NCBI RefSeq assembly: GCF_003362755.1
Contig: NZ_QKRA01000003.1
Coordinates: 496,001 to 560,000 of the forward strand
DNA from: Marinomonas piezotolerans
GTDB lineage: Bacteria > Pseudomonadota > Gammaproteobacteria > Pseudomonadales > Marinomonadaceae
Length of the DNA stretch: 64,000 nt
Direction: 5' to 3'
Shown here: positions 31,230 through 42,295 of the stretch, one piece after another
Layout: each line of letters begins with the position of its first letter
How positions within the stretch are numbered: position 1 is the stretch's first letter
Position numbers and translations under genes: made by a program
The notes under the pieces: generated by a model
What the model was told of the DNA's origin: nothing
Seen by the model: only the letters and a program-made list of their open reading frames with translations
The model's database searches: none

Positions 31230-32546
31230 TTGAAAAGCAGATCTCCTCGCCGCCCTCATGGTCGTAAGAAGGCCACGTCTCCTATTAATCCGATTCGCAT
31301 TCTCAATATTGAGGATATGACAAACGAAGGAAATGGTTTAGCCCGAGAGAGTGGCAAAGTGACTTTTGTTGAAGGTGCTTTAAAAGGTGAGAGCGTTGAG
31401 GCTCGAATCACCAAGGAAAATAGCAAACTGAATCAGGCCGTCACGACTAAAATACTGACAGCTAGTTCTCAGCGCCAAATACCTGAGTGTGAGCATTTTT
31501 CCCAGTGTGGAGGATGTCAGCTTCAGCACCTAAATATCGACGGCCAGCGAGATTTGAAAGTTGAATGGCTGAAGAATCAGCTACGTCATATTGAGATCCC
31601 TTCTTACATCTCGATGCTTAGTACGCAGGAGTTTTCATACCGCCGCCGCGCTCGTTTAGCCGTGCTTGCTAAGAAAGGTGACGTGTTTATTGGTTTTCGA
31701 GAGAAGTCCTCAAAGGGGATCGTCGATGTGAAGATGTGTCCTGTTTTAGTTCCTGCTTTACAGGAAGTTTATCAGGCGCTTCGCCTAGAATTATTGAAAA
31801 CCCCATTAACAGCAAAGATTGGTCATATTGAGCTTTTGGAAGATGCTCAAGGGGCAAGTGTCGTCTTGCGTTTGGCTCGTTCAGCTAACCAGGCTGAGAA
31901 AACTTTGCTCGATCATTGGGCTCAGTCGCAGGGCGTTGCACTATATTGGCAGCAGCCAGATGAAGAGCGTGTCGTGTGTGACGCCTCACATTTTTACAGT
32001 GTTGACAATTCTCAGATTAATTTTCATCCCCAAGACTTTATTCAAGTGAATGAAACCATTAATTTGTCAATGGTGTCACAGGCTGTGGACTGGTTGGAAT
32101 TAACGGCTGACGATGTCGTATTGGACCTATTTTGTGGTGCGGGTAACTTCTCATTACCTCTGGCAAAGCGAGCTGGTCGGGTTCTTGCAATAGAAGCAGT
32201 AGAGTCAATGGTTGACAAGGGGCGTTTAAATGCTGAGCAAGCTAACCTTAGCAATGTGGAGTTCATTGCTGCGGATCTTACACAATCACCACCGAACAAG
32301 ATTAAAAAAGCCAATGTTAGTAAGGTTTTGTTGGATCCCCCTAGAGCGGGGGCGTTGGAGTTTCTGCCAACGTTAGTCACGTTAAACCCTGACTATATAT
32401 TGTATGTTTCTTGCAATGCTGCAACGCTCGCACGAGATGTTGCGTACTTAGTTGAAAAAGGATTTCGAGTGACTAAGGTTTGTATGATGGATATGTTTCC
32501 TCAAACCACTCATATTGAAACAATGATGTTACTGCAGAAAGTGTAA
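31230..32546 (+). CDS. rlmD: 23S rRNA (uracil-1939-C5)-methyltransferase
   Basis: 438 residues, TTG start at 31230 with a weak ribosome binding site; no better ATG nearby. A TRAM domain at about 20-75 follows a basic N terminus (RSPRRPHGRKK). The [4Fe-4S] cysteines are C87, C93 and C96 in CEHFSQCGGC, with a fourth in KMCPV. The S-adenosylmethionine motif is VLDLFCGAGNFSLPLA (about 297-312). LDPPRAG and the catalytic Cys in YVSCNAATLARD are near the C terminus. Confidence 0.95.
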   Translation: MKSRSPRRPHGRKKATSPINPIRILNIEDMTNEGNGLARESGKVTFVEGALKGESVEARITKENSKLNQAVTTKILTASSQRQIPECEHFSQCGGCQLQHLNIDGQRDLKVEWLKNQLRHIEIPSYISMLSTQEFSYRRRARLAVLAKKGDVFIGFREKSSKGIVDVKMCPVLVPALQEVYQALRLELLKTPLTAKIGHIELLEDAQGASVVLRLARSANQAEKTLLDHWAQSQGVALYWQQPDEERVVCDASHFYSVDNSQINFHPQDFIQVNETINLSMVSQAVDWLELTADDVVLDLFCGAGNFSLPLAKRAGRVLAIEAVESMVDKGRLNAEQANLSNVEFIAADLTQSPPNKIKKANVSKVLLDPPRAGALEFLPTLVTLNPDYILYVSCNAATLARDVAYLVEKGFRVTKVCMMDMFPQTTHIETMMLLQKV

Positions 32547-32568
32547 AAAGATACCAAAAGGGCAGTTT

Positions 32569-34815
32569 ATGGTTACAGTGCGAAAGGATCACCCTGTACT
32601 TGCGGATGGTTCCGTTGACATCGATGCTTGGATGTCACAATTTTCAGATAAGATCGACGAAGGCAGTCGAGTGCCATTACGCATGGCCTGTGCTCTTGCG
32701 CGTCAGGCGGAAGCTGCCTCAGGCCGACCGTCTTTTTGGGGGCCGCAAGCCAGTACGTTTCGTGCAGGTCTTGAGATGGTTGAGATACTTGCAGGTTTCC
32801 GAGCGGATCAAGATTCATTGATTGCGGCAGCTCTATATCGTGTCGTACGAGAAGATCAGTTAGACCTATCCAAAGTTAGCGATATGTTTGGTCGAAAAGT
32901 AGCCTCTCTAGTTGAAGGGGTTATGCGCATGGGGGAAGTATCAAAAAACCTCTCCAAAGATGCTACTGCCGAAGTTTTAGGTAGCAACGACAACCAACTC
33001 GAATCATTGCGGAAAATGCTTGTATCCATTATCGATGATATTCGTGTTGTACTGATCAAATTAGCTGAAAGAGCATGCGCGATTAAAGAGGCAAAGCACC
33101 AAGACCATGATCGCAAAGAAGCGGTTGCTCTAGAGGTGCAAAGTGTCTACGCCCCGTTAGCCCATCGATTGGGTATAGGGCATATTAAGTGGGAGCTTGA
33201 AGATCTATCCTTCCGTTATCTTTATCCGAGTGAATACAAACGCATAGCCACCTTATTGGACGAAAAGCGCCTTGATCGCCAGCAGTTCATCGAAGACGTG
33301 ATATCGGTATTGCGTGAGCGAATGGAAGCAATCGACATCCATGCGGATATTATGGGGCGAGCAAAACACATATACAGTATTTGGCGAAAAATGCGTCGAA
33401 AAAACATCGGCTTTGATGAAGTATATGATGTTCGGGCTGTTCGGATTTTAGTTGACGAACCAATGCAGTGTTACGGTGTTCTAGGGATCGTCCACAATCT
33501 TTGGAAGCCAATCCCCCAAGAATTTGATGATTACATTAGCAACCCGAAATCTAATGGTTATCAATCGCTTCATACTGCAGTGATGGGCCCCAGAGGCCGT
33601 GCCTTAGAGATTCAAATTCGTACTCATAAAATGCATGAAGATGCAGAGCTGGGTGTATGTGCTCATTGGAAATACAAAGGCACAGATTTATCTTCAAACA
33701 GCTCAAGCTACGAAGAGAAACTGCAATGGTTGCGCACCATTTTAGATTTTCATGAAGTGCAGGGTGATTTAGAGTCGCTCAGTGAGCAAGTGCGCAATGA
33801 TATCGAGCAGGATCGTATCTATGTTTTCACGCCGGGTGGTCATGTTGTTGACTTGCCCGTTAATGCGACAGCGGTAGACTTTGCGTATCGGGTGCATACT
33901 GAGATTGGTCATCGATGTCGTGGAGCAAAAGTAAATGGCAAAATCATATCGTTGGTGACTCACTTAAAAACGGGCGATAAAGTCGAAATATTGACGACGA
34001 AAGAAGGTGGGCCTAGTCGAGACTGGTTGCACCCCGCATTGGGTTATGTAAACACTAACCGAGCCCGAGCAAAAATACACAGCTGGTTTCGTAGAGAGGA
34101 TCGTGAAAAGAACTATGAAGCGGGTCGTAATGTCCTCGACAAACAGCTTAAACGTCTAGGTATTGAAGAGAGTAAACTCGACTTTAAAGCTATTGCTGAG
34201 CGCTGTAACTTTTCAAATGGTGAAGAAGTATATGTTGCACTGGGTGCTGGTGATCTTCAGTTGTCTCGAGTTTTGCGGATTATCGATGAGCAGCATGGCC
34301 TAGATGGCACACCAGCAGTGCGTCCTATACGCGTTAAGAAAAGTCGTCATAAGTCGTCAGATAATGATATTACCATTCGTGGTGTAGGGAAGTTGCTTAC
34401 TCAAATAGCCAAATGCTGCACGCCCATACCTGGGGATGACATCGTAGGTTATATCACCCAAGGGCGTGGTGTATCGGTGCATCGACAAGATTGTATCAAT
34501 ATGGCACAGCTTACTTTAGATGAGCCAGAGCGGGTGGTTGAAGTCAGTTGGGGGGAAGAACTTGATAACCTCTACCCGGTTAATATTCAGGTTCAAGCCT
34601 ATGATCGAACAGGCCTATTGAATGATATTACGGCTTTACTAGCGAACGAATCGGTAAACCTGTTATCGATGAATACACTATCCGCCAAAGCAGATCATAC
34701 TGCGTCGATTCGATTTACGATTGAAGTTGGGGAAATCAGTGTTTTGTCTAAGTTGTTGCATCGTATCAACCAATTACCCAATGTCCTGAATGTTTTCAGG
34801 GAGCGAGATAAATGA
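32569..34815 (+). CDS. relA: (p)ppGpp synthetase I, RelA
   Basis: 748 residues. Ribosome-associated stringent-response synthetase making (p)ppGpp on amino-acid starvation. The N-terminal hydrolase-like domain lacks a full HD site. Synthetase motifs are in YDVRAVRILV and NPKSNGYQSLHTAVMGP, with ALEIQIRTHKMHEDAELG, the acidic E-D-A-E form typical of RelA rather than SpoT. TGS domain at about 415-470 (IYVFTPGGHVVDLP), a zinc-finger-like region with CC (KCCTPIPGDDI), and a C-terminal ACT domain. The stop overlaps the mazG start (ATGAG at 34812). Confidence 0.97.
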   Translation: MVTVRKDHPVLADGSVDIDAWMSQFSDKIDEGSRVPLRMACALARQAEAASGRPSFWGPQASTFRAGLEMVEILAGFRADQDSLIAAALYRVVREDQLDLSKVSDMFGRKVASLVEGVMRMGEVSKNLSKDATAEVLGSNDNQLESLRKMLVSIIDDIRVVLIKLAERACAIKEAKHQDHDRKEAVALEVQSVYAPLAHRLGIGHIKWELEDLSFRYLYPSEYKRIATLLDEKRLDRQQFIEDVISVLRERMEAIDIHADIMGRAKHIYSIWRKMRRKNIGFDEVYDVRAVRILVDEPMQCYGVLGIVHNLWKPIPQEFDDYISNPKSNGYQSLHTAVMGPRGRALEIQIRTHKMHEDAELGVCAHWKYKGTDLSSNSSSYEEKLQWLRTILDFHEVQGDLESLSEQVRNDIEQDRIYVFTPGGHVVDLPVNATAVDFAYRVHTEIGHRCRGAKVNGKIISLVTHLKTGDKVEILTTKEGGPSRDWLHPALGYVNTNRARAKIHSWFRREDREKNYEAGRNVLDKQLKRLGIEESKLDFKAIAERCNFSNGEEVYVALGAGDLQLSRVLRIIDEQHGLDGTPAVRPIRVKKSRHKSSDNDITIRGVGKLLTQIAKCCTPIPGDDIVGYITQGRGVSVHRQDCINMAQLTLDEPERVVEVSWGEELDNLYPVNIQVQAYDRTGLLNDITALLANESVNLLSMNTLSAKADHTASIRFTIEVGEISVLSKLLHRINQLPNVLNVFRERDK

Positions 34816-35624
34816 GATACGACATGGATGATCTATTAGCATTAATGACTATGTTGCGGGATCGTCAGTATGGATGCCCTTGGGACATCAAACAGAATTT
34901 TGAAAGCATTATCCCCTATACGCTTGAGGAAGCCTACGAAGTACTTGATGCGATTGTTCGTGAAGATCGCGTAGAGCTTAAGGAAGAGTTGGGGGATTTG
35001 TTATTTCAGGTGGTGTTTCACGCTCAAATCGCAAGTGAAGAAAATGCCTTTAATTTTTCTGATGTAGTACAAACGATTATACAGAAAATGATTCGCCGGC
35101 ATCCCCATGTGTTTCCTGATGGCACCTTTGATAGCTTTGGCAAGCCTTCAGTGTATAGCGATGAGGAAATGTCACAGCAATGGAAAGCAATTAAAGCCGA
35201 AGAAAAGCGTTTGAAAGGCAAAGCTGAGCAAGGGCTGTTAGATGTAGTTCCTGAAAGTATGCCAGTCTTGATGCAAGCGGTTAAGCTTCAAAAAGAAGCG
35301 AGTAAGGTAGGCTTTGATTGGGATAACATTACCCCTGTTTTTGATAAGATTCGTGAAGAGCTAGACGAACTAGAAGAGGCTGTAAAGGAATTATCGAGAG
35401 ATGAGGCTGAGGCTGAAATGGGGGACGTATTGTTTGCTATCGCTAATTTATCGCGTCACCTTTCCATTTCACCTGAGCAGGCTTTAATGCGAACTAACGT
35501 AAAATTCCGGCGCCGTTTTCATTATATAGAAACCGCATTGTCGCAGAATAAGAGACCATTAAGCGATTGCTCCTTGGATGAATTGGACCAATTGTGGGAT
35601 AACGCTAAAGCTCAAGGTTTGTAA
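34812..35624 (+). CDS. mazG: Nucleoside triphosphate pyrophosphohydrolase MazG
   Basis: 270 residues, overlapping the relA stop by four bases. Hydrolyses NTPs, including damaged ones, to NMP plus pyrophosphate, and in E. coli affects ppGpp levels. Two tandem MazG domains: the first with CPWDIKQNFESI, TLEEAYEVLDAI and EELGDLLFQVVFHAQIA (metal-binding E-E-x-x-D pattern), the second with KVGFDWDNITPVFDKIREELDELEEA-type sequence and AEMGDVLFAIANLSRH. The relA-mazG pair is conserved. Confidence 0.97.
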   Translation: MRYDMDDLLALMTMLRDRQYGCPWDIKQNFESIIPYTLEEAYEVLDAIVREDRVELKEELGDLLFQVVFHAQIASEENAFNFSDVVQTIIQKMIRRHPHVFPDGTFDSFGKPSVYSDEEMSQQWKAIKAEEKRLKGKAEQGLLDVVPESMPVLMQAVKLQKEASKVGFDWDNITPVFDKIREELDELEEAVKELSRDEAEAEMGDVLFAIANLSRHLSISPEQALMRTNVKFRRRFHYIETALSQNKRPLSDCSLDELDQLWDNAKAQGL

Positions 35625-35671
35625 GATTTGTTCGTGCCTTCGAGTGACCTCAGATTGAAAGGAGACGTGTT

Positions 35672-38302
35672 GTGACCGATCGTCAGGCTTCGTTAAGAGA
35701 AAATGTACGTTTGTTAGGTGATTGCTTAGGAGAAACAATGAGTAATCACTTAGGTAAAGAGTTTCTGGAGACTGTTGAAAATATTCGGTTGCTGTCTAAA
35801 GATGGTCGCCAAACAGGGGACTCTAGTGCATTAATCGAAGCACTAGAGGCGTTAGATGATAAAGATATTGTTCCAGTTGCGAGAGCATTTAACCAATTCT
35901 TGAATTTATCAAATATCGCTGAGCAGTACCATCGTGTCCATAGGCGTCGCACCAATGAGAGTTTGGGGATTTATAAAAACCCTGTTGGTGATTTGCTGGC
36001 GCGTCTTAAGGAACAGCAGATCAGTCCTGAGCAGATGATTGAATCATTGCGCTCCCAAGCGATAGATTTGGTATTGACCGCGCACCCTACTGAAGTGGTT
36101 CGACGCTCATTGATACGTAAGTTTGATAACATATCCAGTGAATTAGAAGCGTTAGATAAAGATAATATTCTACCACTTGAAGAAACCAAGCATGTTCGCC
36201 GTTTAAATGAAATTATTACCCAAGCTTGGCACACTGACGAGATTCGTGATCAGCGGCCGACCCCAGTGGACGAAGCTAAATGGGGGTTTGCAGTTATTGA
36301 GCAATCACTTTGGCAAGCTGTCCCGCGATTCTTCCGTCAGCTTGATGAACAGTTTGGTGAGTATACTGACCAAGAGCGACTGCCGCTTGATTTAGCTCCC
36401 ATTCGATTTGCAACATGGATGGGGGGAGATCGAGACGGAAACCCTAATGTGACTCACTCTGTGACTGAAGAGGTGGTGTTGTTAGCGCGTTGGATGGCGG
36501 CTGATCTGTACCTTAAAGATTTAATGAATCTTCGCTCTGAGTTTTCTATGACTCAATGTAATGACGCATTGCGTGCAAGAGTTGGTGACAGTACGCAACC
36601 ATACCGTGAAATCATAAGGCGTTTAGAAAACAAGATCTCGAAAACCAAAGATTGGGCTAAGGCTCGCTTAGACGGCCAGGCGATCAGCGACGAAGGAATA
36701 ATGCTGGACAATCAAGAGCTGATCGAGGATTTATCTTTATGCTATCAATCGCTTTTAGATTGCGGGATGAAGGTTATTGCCAATGGGTCGGTCTTGGACC
36801 TCATTCGTTGTGCTGCCACATTTGGTATGACCTTAGTTCGTCTAGATGTGCGCCAAGATGCGTCTAAGCATATTGAAGTCTTATCTGCGATTACGCGTTT
36901 CTATGGCCTCGGAGATTATGCTGAATGGGATGAAGCTTCCCGCCAAGCTTTTTTACTGGCAGAGCTTAACTCTAAGAGACCTTTAATACCGAATGATTGG
37001 TCTCCAGAGCCGATGGTCGAAGAAGTACTTAGTACATTTAAAACCATTGCTAGCGGTTACAAAAACTCTTTTGGTTCGTATGTTATTTCAATGGCGAGTG
37101 CACCTTCAGATGTGTTGGCGGTCGCCTTGTTACTAAAAGAGTCTGGCGTGCAATTCCATATGCGCATAGTGCCCTTGTTTGAGACGCTGGCCGACCTAGA
37201 TAATGCGGAACCCATCATTGAGCAGCTGTTTTCTTTGCCTTGGTATAAGGCGTATATCAATGGTCATCAAGAAGTGATGATTGGCTATTCTGACTCCGCC
37301 AAGGACGCGGGACAAATTGCAGCGACATGGGGGCAATATCGAGCGCAGGAAGCTCTGACTAGGTTATGTCAAAAACATGGTATTCATTTGACCCTATTTC
37401 ATGGCCGAGGTGGTACGGTTGGGCGAGGCGGCGGTCCCGCACATGTTGCGATTTTGTCTCAGCCCCCTGGTTCGGTGAAAGGCTCGATCCGCGTGACTGA
37501 GCAGGGTGAGATGATTCGTTTTAAATTTGGTATTCCCGATATCGCAGTGCGTTCACTGGAGTTATATTGCTCAGCGGTATTAGAGGCCTCATTGATACCT
37601 TCGGCTTCGCCAAAAGAAGAGTGGCGTGCGCTAATGGATGAAATGGCTGAGGAGGGCATGAACCAATATCGCGCGATAGTGAGAGGGCATGAAGACTTTG
37701 TACCGTATTTTCGTACGATCACTCCCGAGCAAGAGCTTGCCAAATTGCCACTAGGCTCGCGTCCTGCGCGTCGAAAATCTGATGGTGGTGTTGAGAGTTT
37801 ACGCGCAATCCCGTGGATTTTCGCATGGATGCAAATCCGTATGATGCTACCTGCTTGGCTTGGTGCGGAGAGTGCGTTGCAACAAAGTGTCGATTCTGGA
37901 AACCTTGAAAAGCTTCGTGAAATGCATAAAGAGTGGCCATTTTTTGGTGCTTATCTTGATATGTTGGATATGGTGTTGGCCAAAGCAGAGCCCGATATCT
38001 CCGAGTACTATGAAAAACGCTTAGTACCTGAAGAACTGCAAGGACTAGGTCGGTTGCTAAGACGAAAATTGTCTCAAGTGCGTGATTTGGTTAAAGAGGT
38101 TAAACAACAAGAGCGTCTCATTGAAGATAACAAAACGATTAGGCAGTCGATCGATGTTCGCAACCCCTATATTGACCCTTTGCATTACTTGCAAGCAGAG
38201 CTTTTACATCGAAGCCGCATTGATGATAACAATAGTGCGGTGAATAAGGCTCTTATGATTACCATGGCAGGTATTGCCAGTGGCATGCAAAACACGGGCT
38301 AA
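35672..38302 (+). CDS. ppc: Phosphoenolpyruvate carboxylase
   Basis: 876 residues, GTG start at 35672 with AAAGGAGA upstream. Carboxylates PEP to oxaloacetate to refill the citric acid cycle. Catalytic His138 in LTAHPTEVVRRS has the E. coli number; a second site, FHGRGGTVGRGGGPAH, and GYSDSAKDAG are intact. The C terminus ends in NTG as in most PEPC. A 228-base gap to adk follows. Confidence 0.98.
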   Translation: MTDRQASLRENVRLLGDCLGETMSNHLGKEFLETVENIRLLSKDGRQTGDSSALIEALEALDDKDIVPVARAFNQFLNLSNIAEQYHRVHRRRTNESLGIYKNPVGDLLARLKEQQISPEQMIESLRSQAIDLVLTAHPTEVVRRSLIRKFDNISSELEALDKDNILPLEETKHVRRLNEIITQAWHTDEIRDQRPTPVDEAKWGFAVIEQSLWQAVPRFFRQLDEQFGEYTDQERLPLDLAPIRFATWMGGDRDGNPNVTHSVTEEVVLLARWMAADLYLKDLMNLRSEFSMTQCNDALRARVGDSTQPYREIIRRLENKISKTKDWAKARLDGQAISDEGIMLDNQELIEDLSLCYQSLLDCGMKVIANGSVLDLIRCAATFGMTLVRLDVRQDASKHIEVLSAITRFYGLGDYAEWDEASRQAFLLAELNSKRPLIPNDWSPEPMVEEVLSTFKTIASGYKNSFGSYVISMASAPSDVLAVALLLKESGVQFHMRIVPLFETLADLDNAEPIIEQLFSLPWYKAYINGHQEVMIGYSDSAKDAGQIAATWGQYRAQEALTRLCQKHGIHLTLFHGRGGTVGRGGGPAHVAILSQPPGSVKGSIRVTEQGEMIRFKFGIPDIAVRSLELYCSAVLEASLIPSASPKEEWRALMDEMAEEGMNQYRAIVRGHEDFVPYFRTITPEQELAKLPLGSRPARRKSDGGVESLRAIPWIFAWMQIRMMLPAWLGAESALQQSVDSGNLEKLREMHKEWPFFGAYLDMLDMVLAKAEPDISEYYEKRLVPEELQGLGRLLRRKLSQVRDLVKEVKQQERLIEDNKTIRQSIDVRNPYIDPLHYLQAELLHRSRIDDNNSAVNKALMITMAGIASGMQNTG

Positions 38303-38367
38303 ATATAGGGAAAAGTCAAAAATATGTAACATAACGGCACTGTTAGGCCCTAAATATACTGGATTGT

Positions 38368-38397
38368 TTGCAAATTTAGCTCGGCTTTCTGTATTCT
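38368..38397 (+). promoter_or_regulatory. adk promoter candidate
   Basis: TTGCAA (38368-38373), 18 bases, TATTCT (38392-38397). The predicted start near 38404 places the structured element at 38421 within the leader. Confidence 0.6.
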
Positions 38398-38420
38398 AGG
38401 CTGCCCTAAATTTTATGTTA

Positions 38421-39187
<767 letters not shown>

Positions 39188-39194
39188 TCGTTAA

Positions 39195-39902
39195 ATGACC
39201 GCTATTCTCTCTATCGATACATCAACGCCAGCATGTTCTGTGGCGTTGATCAAGGATGGGGCTGTCCTCGAAGACTTTCGTATGGCACCGCGTCAGCATA
39301 ATGACTTGATTCTTCCTATGGTGGATCAGATTTTATCCCAAGCAAACCTAACGTTGTCTCAATTAGATGCCATTGCATTTGGTCGAGGACCAGGCTCATT
39401 TACGGGGCTGCGCATTAGCGCTGGCGTAGTACAAGGGCTCGCATATGGAGCAGATCTGCCGGTAGTTCCGGTGTCCACTTTGGCAGCAATGGCATTGGAA
39501 GGTGGTTTGGAGACCAACCATACTTCTTGGTTATCTGCATTGGATGCCCGAATGGGCGAGATATATTTGGGAGGATATGAGCTTCACCAAGTAGAAGGAC
39601 GCTGGGTTGCAGATGAGACGTTTCCAGAGCGAGTTATTAAGCCTGACAACCTCGAGCCGATAAAGATTAGTTATCAAGGTGTCGGGTCTGGTTGGGTCTA
39701 TAAAGATGAACTCAATAGTGTTTTGCCGCAAACAGCGGAAAAAGTCATAAAGAGCATCGCTCCTCGAGCGGCATGTATTGCGCAGCTAGCTGAGCATCTA
39801 TTTCATCAAGGTAAAACTGTAGACGCAGATCAAGCACTGCCAGTTTACCTAAGAGACGAAATAACATGGGAAAAACAACCCGCTAGAATAGGGAAACGCT
39901 AG
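39195..39902 (+). CDS. tsaB: tRNA threonylcarbamoyladenosine biosynthesis protein TsaB
   Basis: 235 residues. Partner of TsaD in making t6A37 of tRNAs. ASKHA-fold motifs: ILSIDTSTPACSVALI at the N terminus, LDAIAFGRGPGSFTGLRI (about 54-71) and SALDARMGEIYLG. It lacks the metal-binding histidines of TsaD, as expected. Short gaps to adk and uppP suggest one transcription unit. Confidence 0.95.
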   Translation: MTAILSIDTSTPACSVALIKDGAVLEDFRMAPRQHNDLILPMVDQILSQANLTLSQLDAIAFGRGPGSFTGLRISAGVVQGLAYGADLPVVPVSTLAAMALEGGLETNHTSWLSALDARMGEIYLGGYELHQVEGRWVADETFPERVIKPDNLEPIKISYQGVGSGWVYKDELNSVLPQTAEKVIKSIAPRAACIAQLAEHLFHQGKTVDADQALPVYLRDEITWEKQPARIGKR

Positions 39903-39906
39903 TATT

Positions 39907-40713
39907 ATGCTGTGGTATCACATAGTTTTTTTAGCTTTGATTCAGGGGCTAACGGAGTTCCTACCTGTTTCTAGCTCCGCTCACCTTATATTACCTGCAC
40001 AGCTTTTTGATTGGGCTGATCAAGGGTTGGCATTTGATGTTGCGGTGCATGTTGGTACGCTTACTGCTGTCGTCACTTATTTCTGGCGTGACATTTGGAA
40101 CGTGGCGAATGGTTGGATTGCGTCGTTGGTGACTCGTCGTAGTACTGATGACAGCCGATTGGGATGGTGGATCATTATTGCGACCTTACCTGCTTGCGTT
40201 GCAGGTTATGTTTTTGAGAGCTTTATTGAGACGCATCTTCGTTCTATGGAAGTAATTGCGTACGCTACCATTGGCTTTGGTGTGTTACTTTGGGTGTCGG
40301 ATCGTTTTTTTCCAAGTCACTTTGAACAACAAGATTTCTCTCTTAAAAGCGTATTATTTGTTGGTTTTGCGCAAGCTCTAGCACTTATACCTGGAACATC
40401 TCGTTCGGGCATTACTATGACGGCGGCTCGTTTTTTAGGGTTTTCTAGAGCCTCCGCTGCACGTTTTTCATTTCTATTATCCATTCCTTTGATTCTGGCT
40501 GCAGGTGGTCTCAAGTTTCTAGAGCTTATTTCTAGTAATACAGAGGTAGGCTGGTCTGCTATCATATCAGGGGTTGTGCTATCAGCATTCAGTGCTTATC
40601 TTTGTATATATCTGTTTTTGAAATGGTTAAATAAAATAGGCTTTTTACCATTTATGATATATCGATTGGTTTTAGGTGTAGCGTTATTGATTGTCGTGAA
40701 TTTAGGGCGTTAA
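39907..40713 (+). CDS. uppP: Undecaprenyl-diphosphatase (BacA/UppP)
   Basis: 268 residues, about eight membrane segments. Recycles undecaprenyl pyrophosphate to the lipid carrier of peptidoglycan synthesis. Signatures ALIQGLTEFLPVSSSAHLI (residues about 10-28, with the catalytic Glu and Ser) and PGTSRSGITMTAAR (about 165-178) are intact. It may cooperate with UppS encoded at 55587. Confidence 0.96.
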   Translation: MLWYHIVFLALIQGLTEFLPVSSSAHLILPAQLFDWADQGLAFDVAVHVGTLTAVVTYFWRDIWNVANGWIASLVTRRSTDDSRLGWWIIIATLPACVAGYVFESFIETHLRSMEVIAYATIGFGVLLWVSDRFFPSHFEQQDFSLKSVLFVGFAQALALIPGTSRSGITMTAARFLGFSRASAARFSFLLSIPLILAAGGLKFLELISSNTEVGWSAIISGVVLSAFSAYLCIYLFLKWLNKIGFLPFMIYRLVLGVALLIVVNLGR

Positions 40714-40714
40714 T

Positions 40715-40996
40715 ATGAGAGTCGACGGCAATTTACCTATTGTTTCACAGCCAAGGCAGAAGACGAATACGACTTTACCCGCTGTGACCGCATCGAGTGA
40801 ACCGACTCCATTGACTCACTCCTCTAGTCCTATTCAGCAATTTGAATCTTATGCTAACGGAGAGTCGAGTCGCTTTTCCAAAGTAGAGGGCTTGTCTGCT
40901 TTTGCTCAAGAGGCTCTTTCTGCATATCAAAGTACACAATCCCTTGCCTCCTCAAATCCTCGTAATCTATTGATTGGTGTTGATGTCTACGCATAA
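40715..40996 (+). CDS. Hypothetical protein, 93 residues
   Basis: Begins one base after the uppP stop. Residues 1-45 are Pro/Thr/Ser-rich and probably unstructured ([20 protein letters not shown]). The C-terminal half has a helix ([21 protein letters not shown]) and ends [11 protein letters not shown], a short pattern that recalls small gammaproteobacterial proteins of unknown function whose last residues form a strand. The 3' end overlaps rsmJ by 14 bases. No signal peptide or membrane segment. Function unknown. Confidence 0.6.
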   Translation: MRVDGNLPIVSQPRQKTNTTLPAVTASSEPTPLTHSSSPIQQFESYANGESSRFSKVEGLSAFAQEALSAYQSTQSLASSNPRNLLIGVDVYA

Positions 40997-41768
40997 TCTA
41001 GCCGTTGTTATTAATGGCGACTATTCTAAAGAGCTAGCGAGGCAGTTAAGACTCCCGACATTTACTTTAAAGACAGAGTTAAAATATGTCACTCAGTATG
41101 AGTATTTGCTTATACATGAGGACGGGGTGCTCGCAATAGCGAAAACAGGTAAGGGAGCTCCAAAGCCTGTGTCAGTAGAGTTAGCAAGTGGAGCCGTTGA
41201 TCATCGTCGTAAATTTGGTGGTGGTAAAGGTCAAGATATCGCTAAAGCAATTGGCTTGAATAAACGTTCTAGTATTCAGGTCATTGATGCAACGGCAGGA
41301 TTGGGGCGAGACGCGTTTGTTTTGGCTTCTTTGGGGTGTTCTGTTGAGTTGTATGAGCGAGTTGGGTTTGTTCGAGCTCTGCTCGCTAACGGTATTGAGC
41401 GGGCGCGCCTAGTAGTAAACTTAGAAGATATCATGTCTCGTATTAGTTTAGCTCCGAAAACGATATTTGAGTTACCGGATGCCGAAACAACAGACGTCGT
41501 TTATTTGGACCCCATGTTTCCTCATAACGACAAATCGTCTGCCGCTGTGAAAAAAGAAATGGCGTTTTTTCGTGATGTTGTTGGGCCGGACTTAGATGCC
41601 GATAGCTTATTTCCTAAAGCTTGGCAGCTTGCGCGACATCGGGTCGTGGTCAAGCGGCCGAAGGGCGCGCCCTACCTACATAATGAAGAGCCAACATATC
41701 GTATTGATGGTAAATCTGGCCGCTTTGACGTCTATGTTAAACGTTCTCTTGAGAAAGAAGAGCTATAG
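40983..41768 (+). CDS. rsmJ: 16S rRNA (guanine-1516-N2)-methyltransferase
   Basis: 261 residues from ATG 40983; a TTG at 40974 is an alternative start. Methylates G1516 of 16S rRNA. Motif [18 protein letters not shown] near 101-117, GYS-type acidic follow-up VELYERV, and the catalytic region [15 protein letters not shown] (D-P-M-F-P is characteristic of RsmJ). The ending RFDVYVK is typical. Converges with slyX, whose stop lies two bases beyond. Confidence 0.93.
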   Translation: MSTHNLAVVINGDYSKELARQLRLPTFTLKTELKYVTQYEYLLIHEDGVLAIAKTGKGAPKPVSVELASGAVDHRRKFGGGKGQDIAKAIGLNKRSSIQVIDATAGLGRDAFVLASLGCSVELYERVGFVRALLANGIERARLVVNLEDIMSRISLAPKTIFELPDAETTDVVYLDPMFPHNDKSSAAVKKEMAFFRDVVGPDLDADSLFPKAWQLARHRVVVKRPKGAPYLHNEEPTYRIDGKSGRFDVYVKRSLEKEEL

Positions 41769-41770
41769 CC

Positions 41771-41989
41771 TTAGTAATGAGGAGGGCGTTCGCTACTGTC
41801 ACTAACGCCTACCTGCTGCTGCCTGTTTGCTTCCAACTGTTTTGCGATCAGTTTTATTTGCTCTTTAAGTAATAATAAGTCTTTTTGTTGCAGCGTTAGG
41901 GCGTGATTTAAGGCATCGATCGTTTCTTCTTGAAACTGGGATTTCATTTCCAACTCATCGATTCTATTAAGTAAGTCTGAGGTATTCAT
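41771..41989 (-). CDS. slyX: SlyX family protein
   Basis: 72 residues, a short coiled coil (LLNRIDELEMKSQFQEETIDALNHALTLQ, then QKDLLLLKEQIKLIAKQL) ending in the P-P-H-Y signature of SlyX (SSERPPHY). Function not known in detail; conserved in gammaproteobacteria. No membrane segment. Confidence 0.92.
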   Translation of the reverse strand: MNTSDLLNRIDELEMKSQFQEETIDALNHALTLQQKDLLLLKEQIKLIAKQLEANRQQQVGVSDSSERPPHY

Positions 41990-42295
41990 ATATAGCCGCT
42001 ATATGGTAGTCTTTTGATGTGCTAAGTACTTATTTTCGCGTCCGTTGCTAACGATATAATCTTAAGACCGATGCATAGGGTCGATGGCGCGAATTTTGCT
42101 AACACTCGATATACTGATACTGCTTATCTATGGTGTTTGATGAGTGATTTTCAAGTACTCTAAGCATGTATTATTGTTCCATTTAATAGGATGCTCGTTT
42201 CCATAAGAGTGGTTAATACTTGCGCTTCGCTAGAAGGGCAATGTTGTTATAGGAACTTACAACAAAAACATCGTCAATATATTCAAGGAACTCAA
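41990..42295. other. Intergenic region upstream of the cold-shock membrane gene
   Basis: 306 bases. It must hold the slyX promoter (minus) and the promoter for the gene at 42296. A TATAAT lies at 42055-42060 without a good -35. The last 100 bases could be read in frame with the downstream gene but lack a good start, so they look like an untranslated leader; AAGGA at 42285-42289 marks the real start. Nothing else evident. Confidence 0.5.
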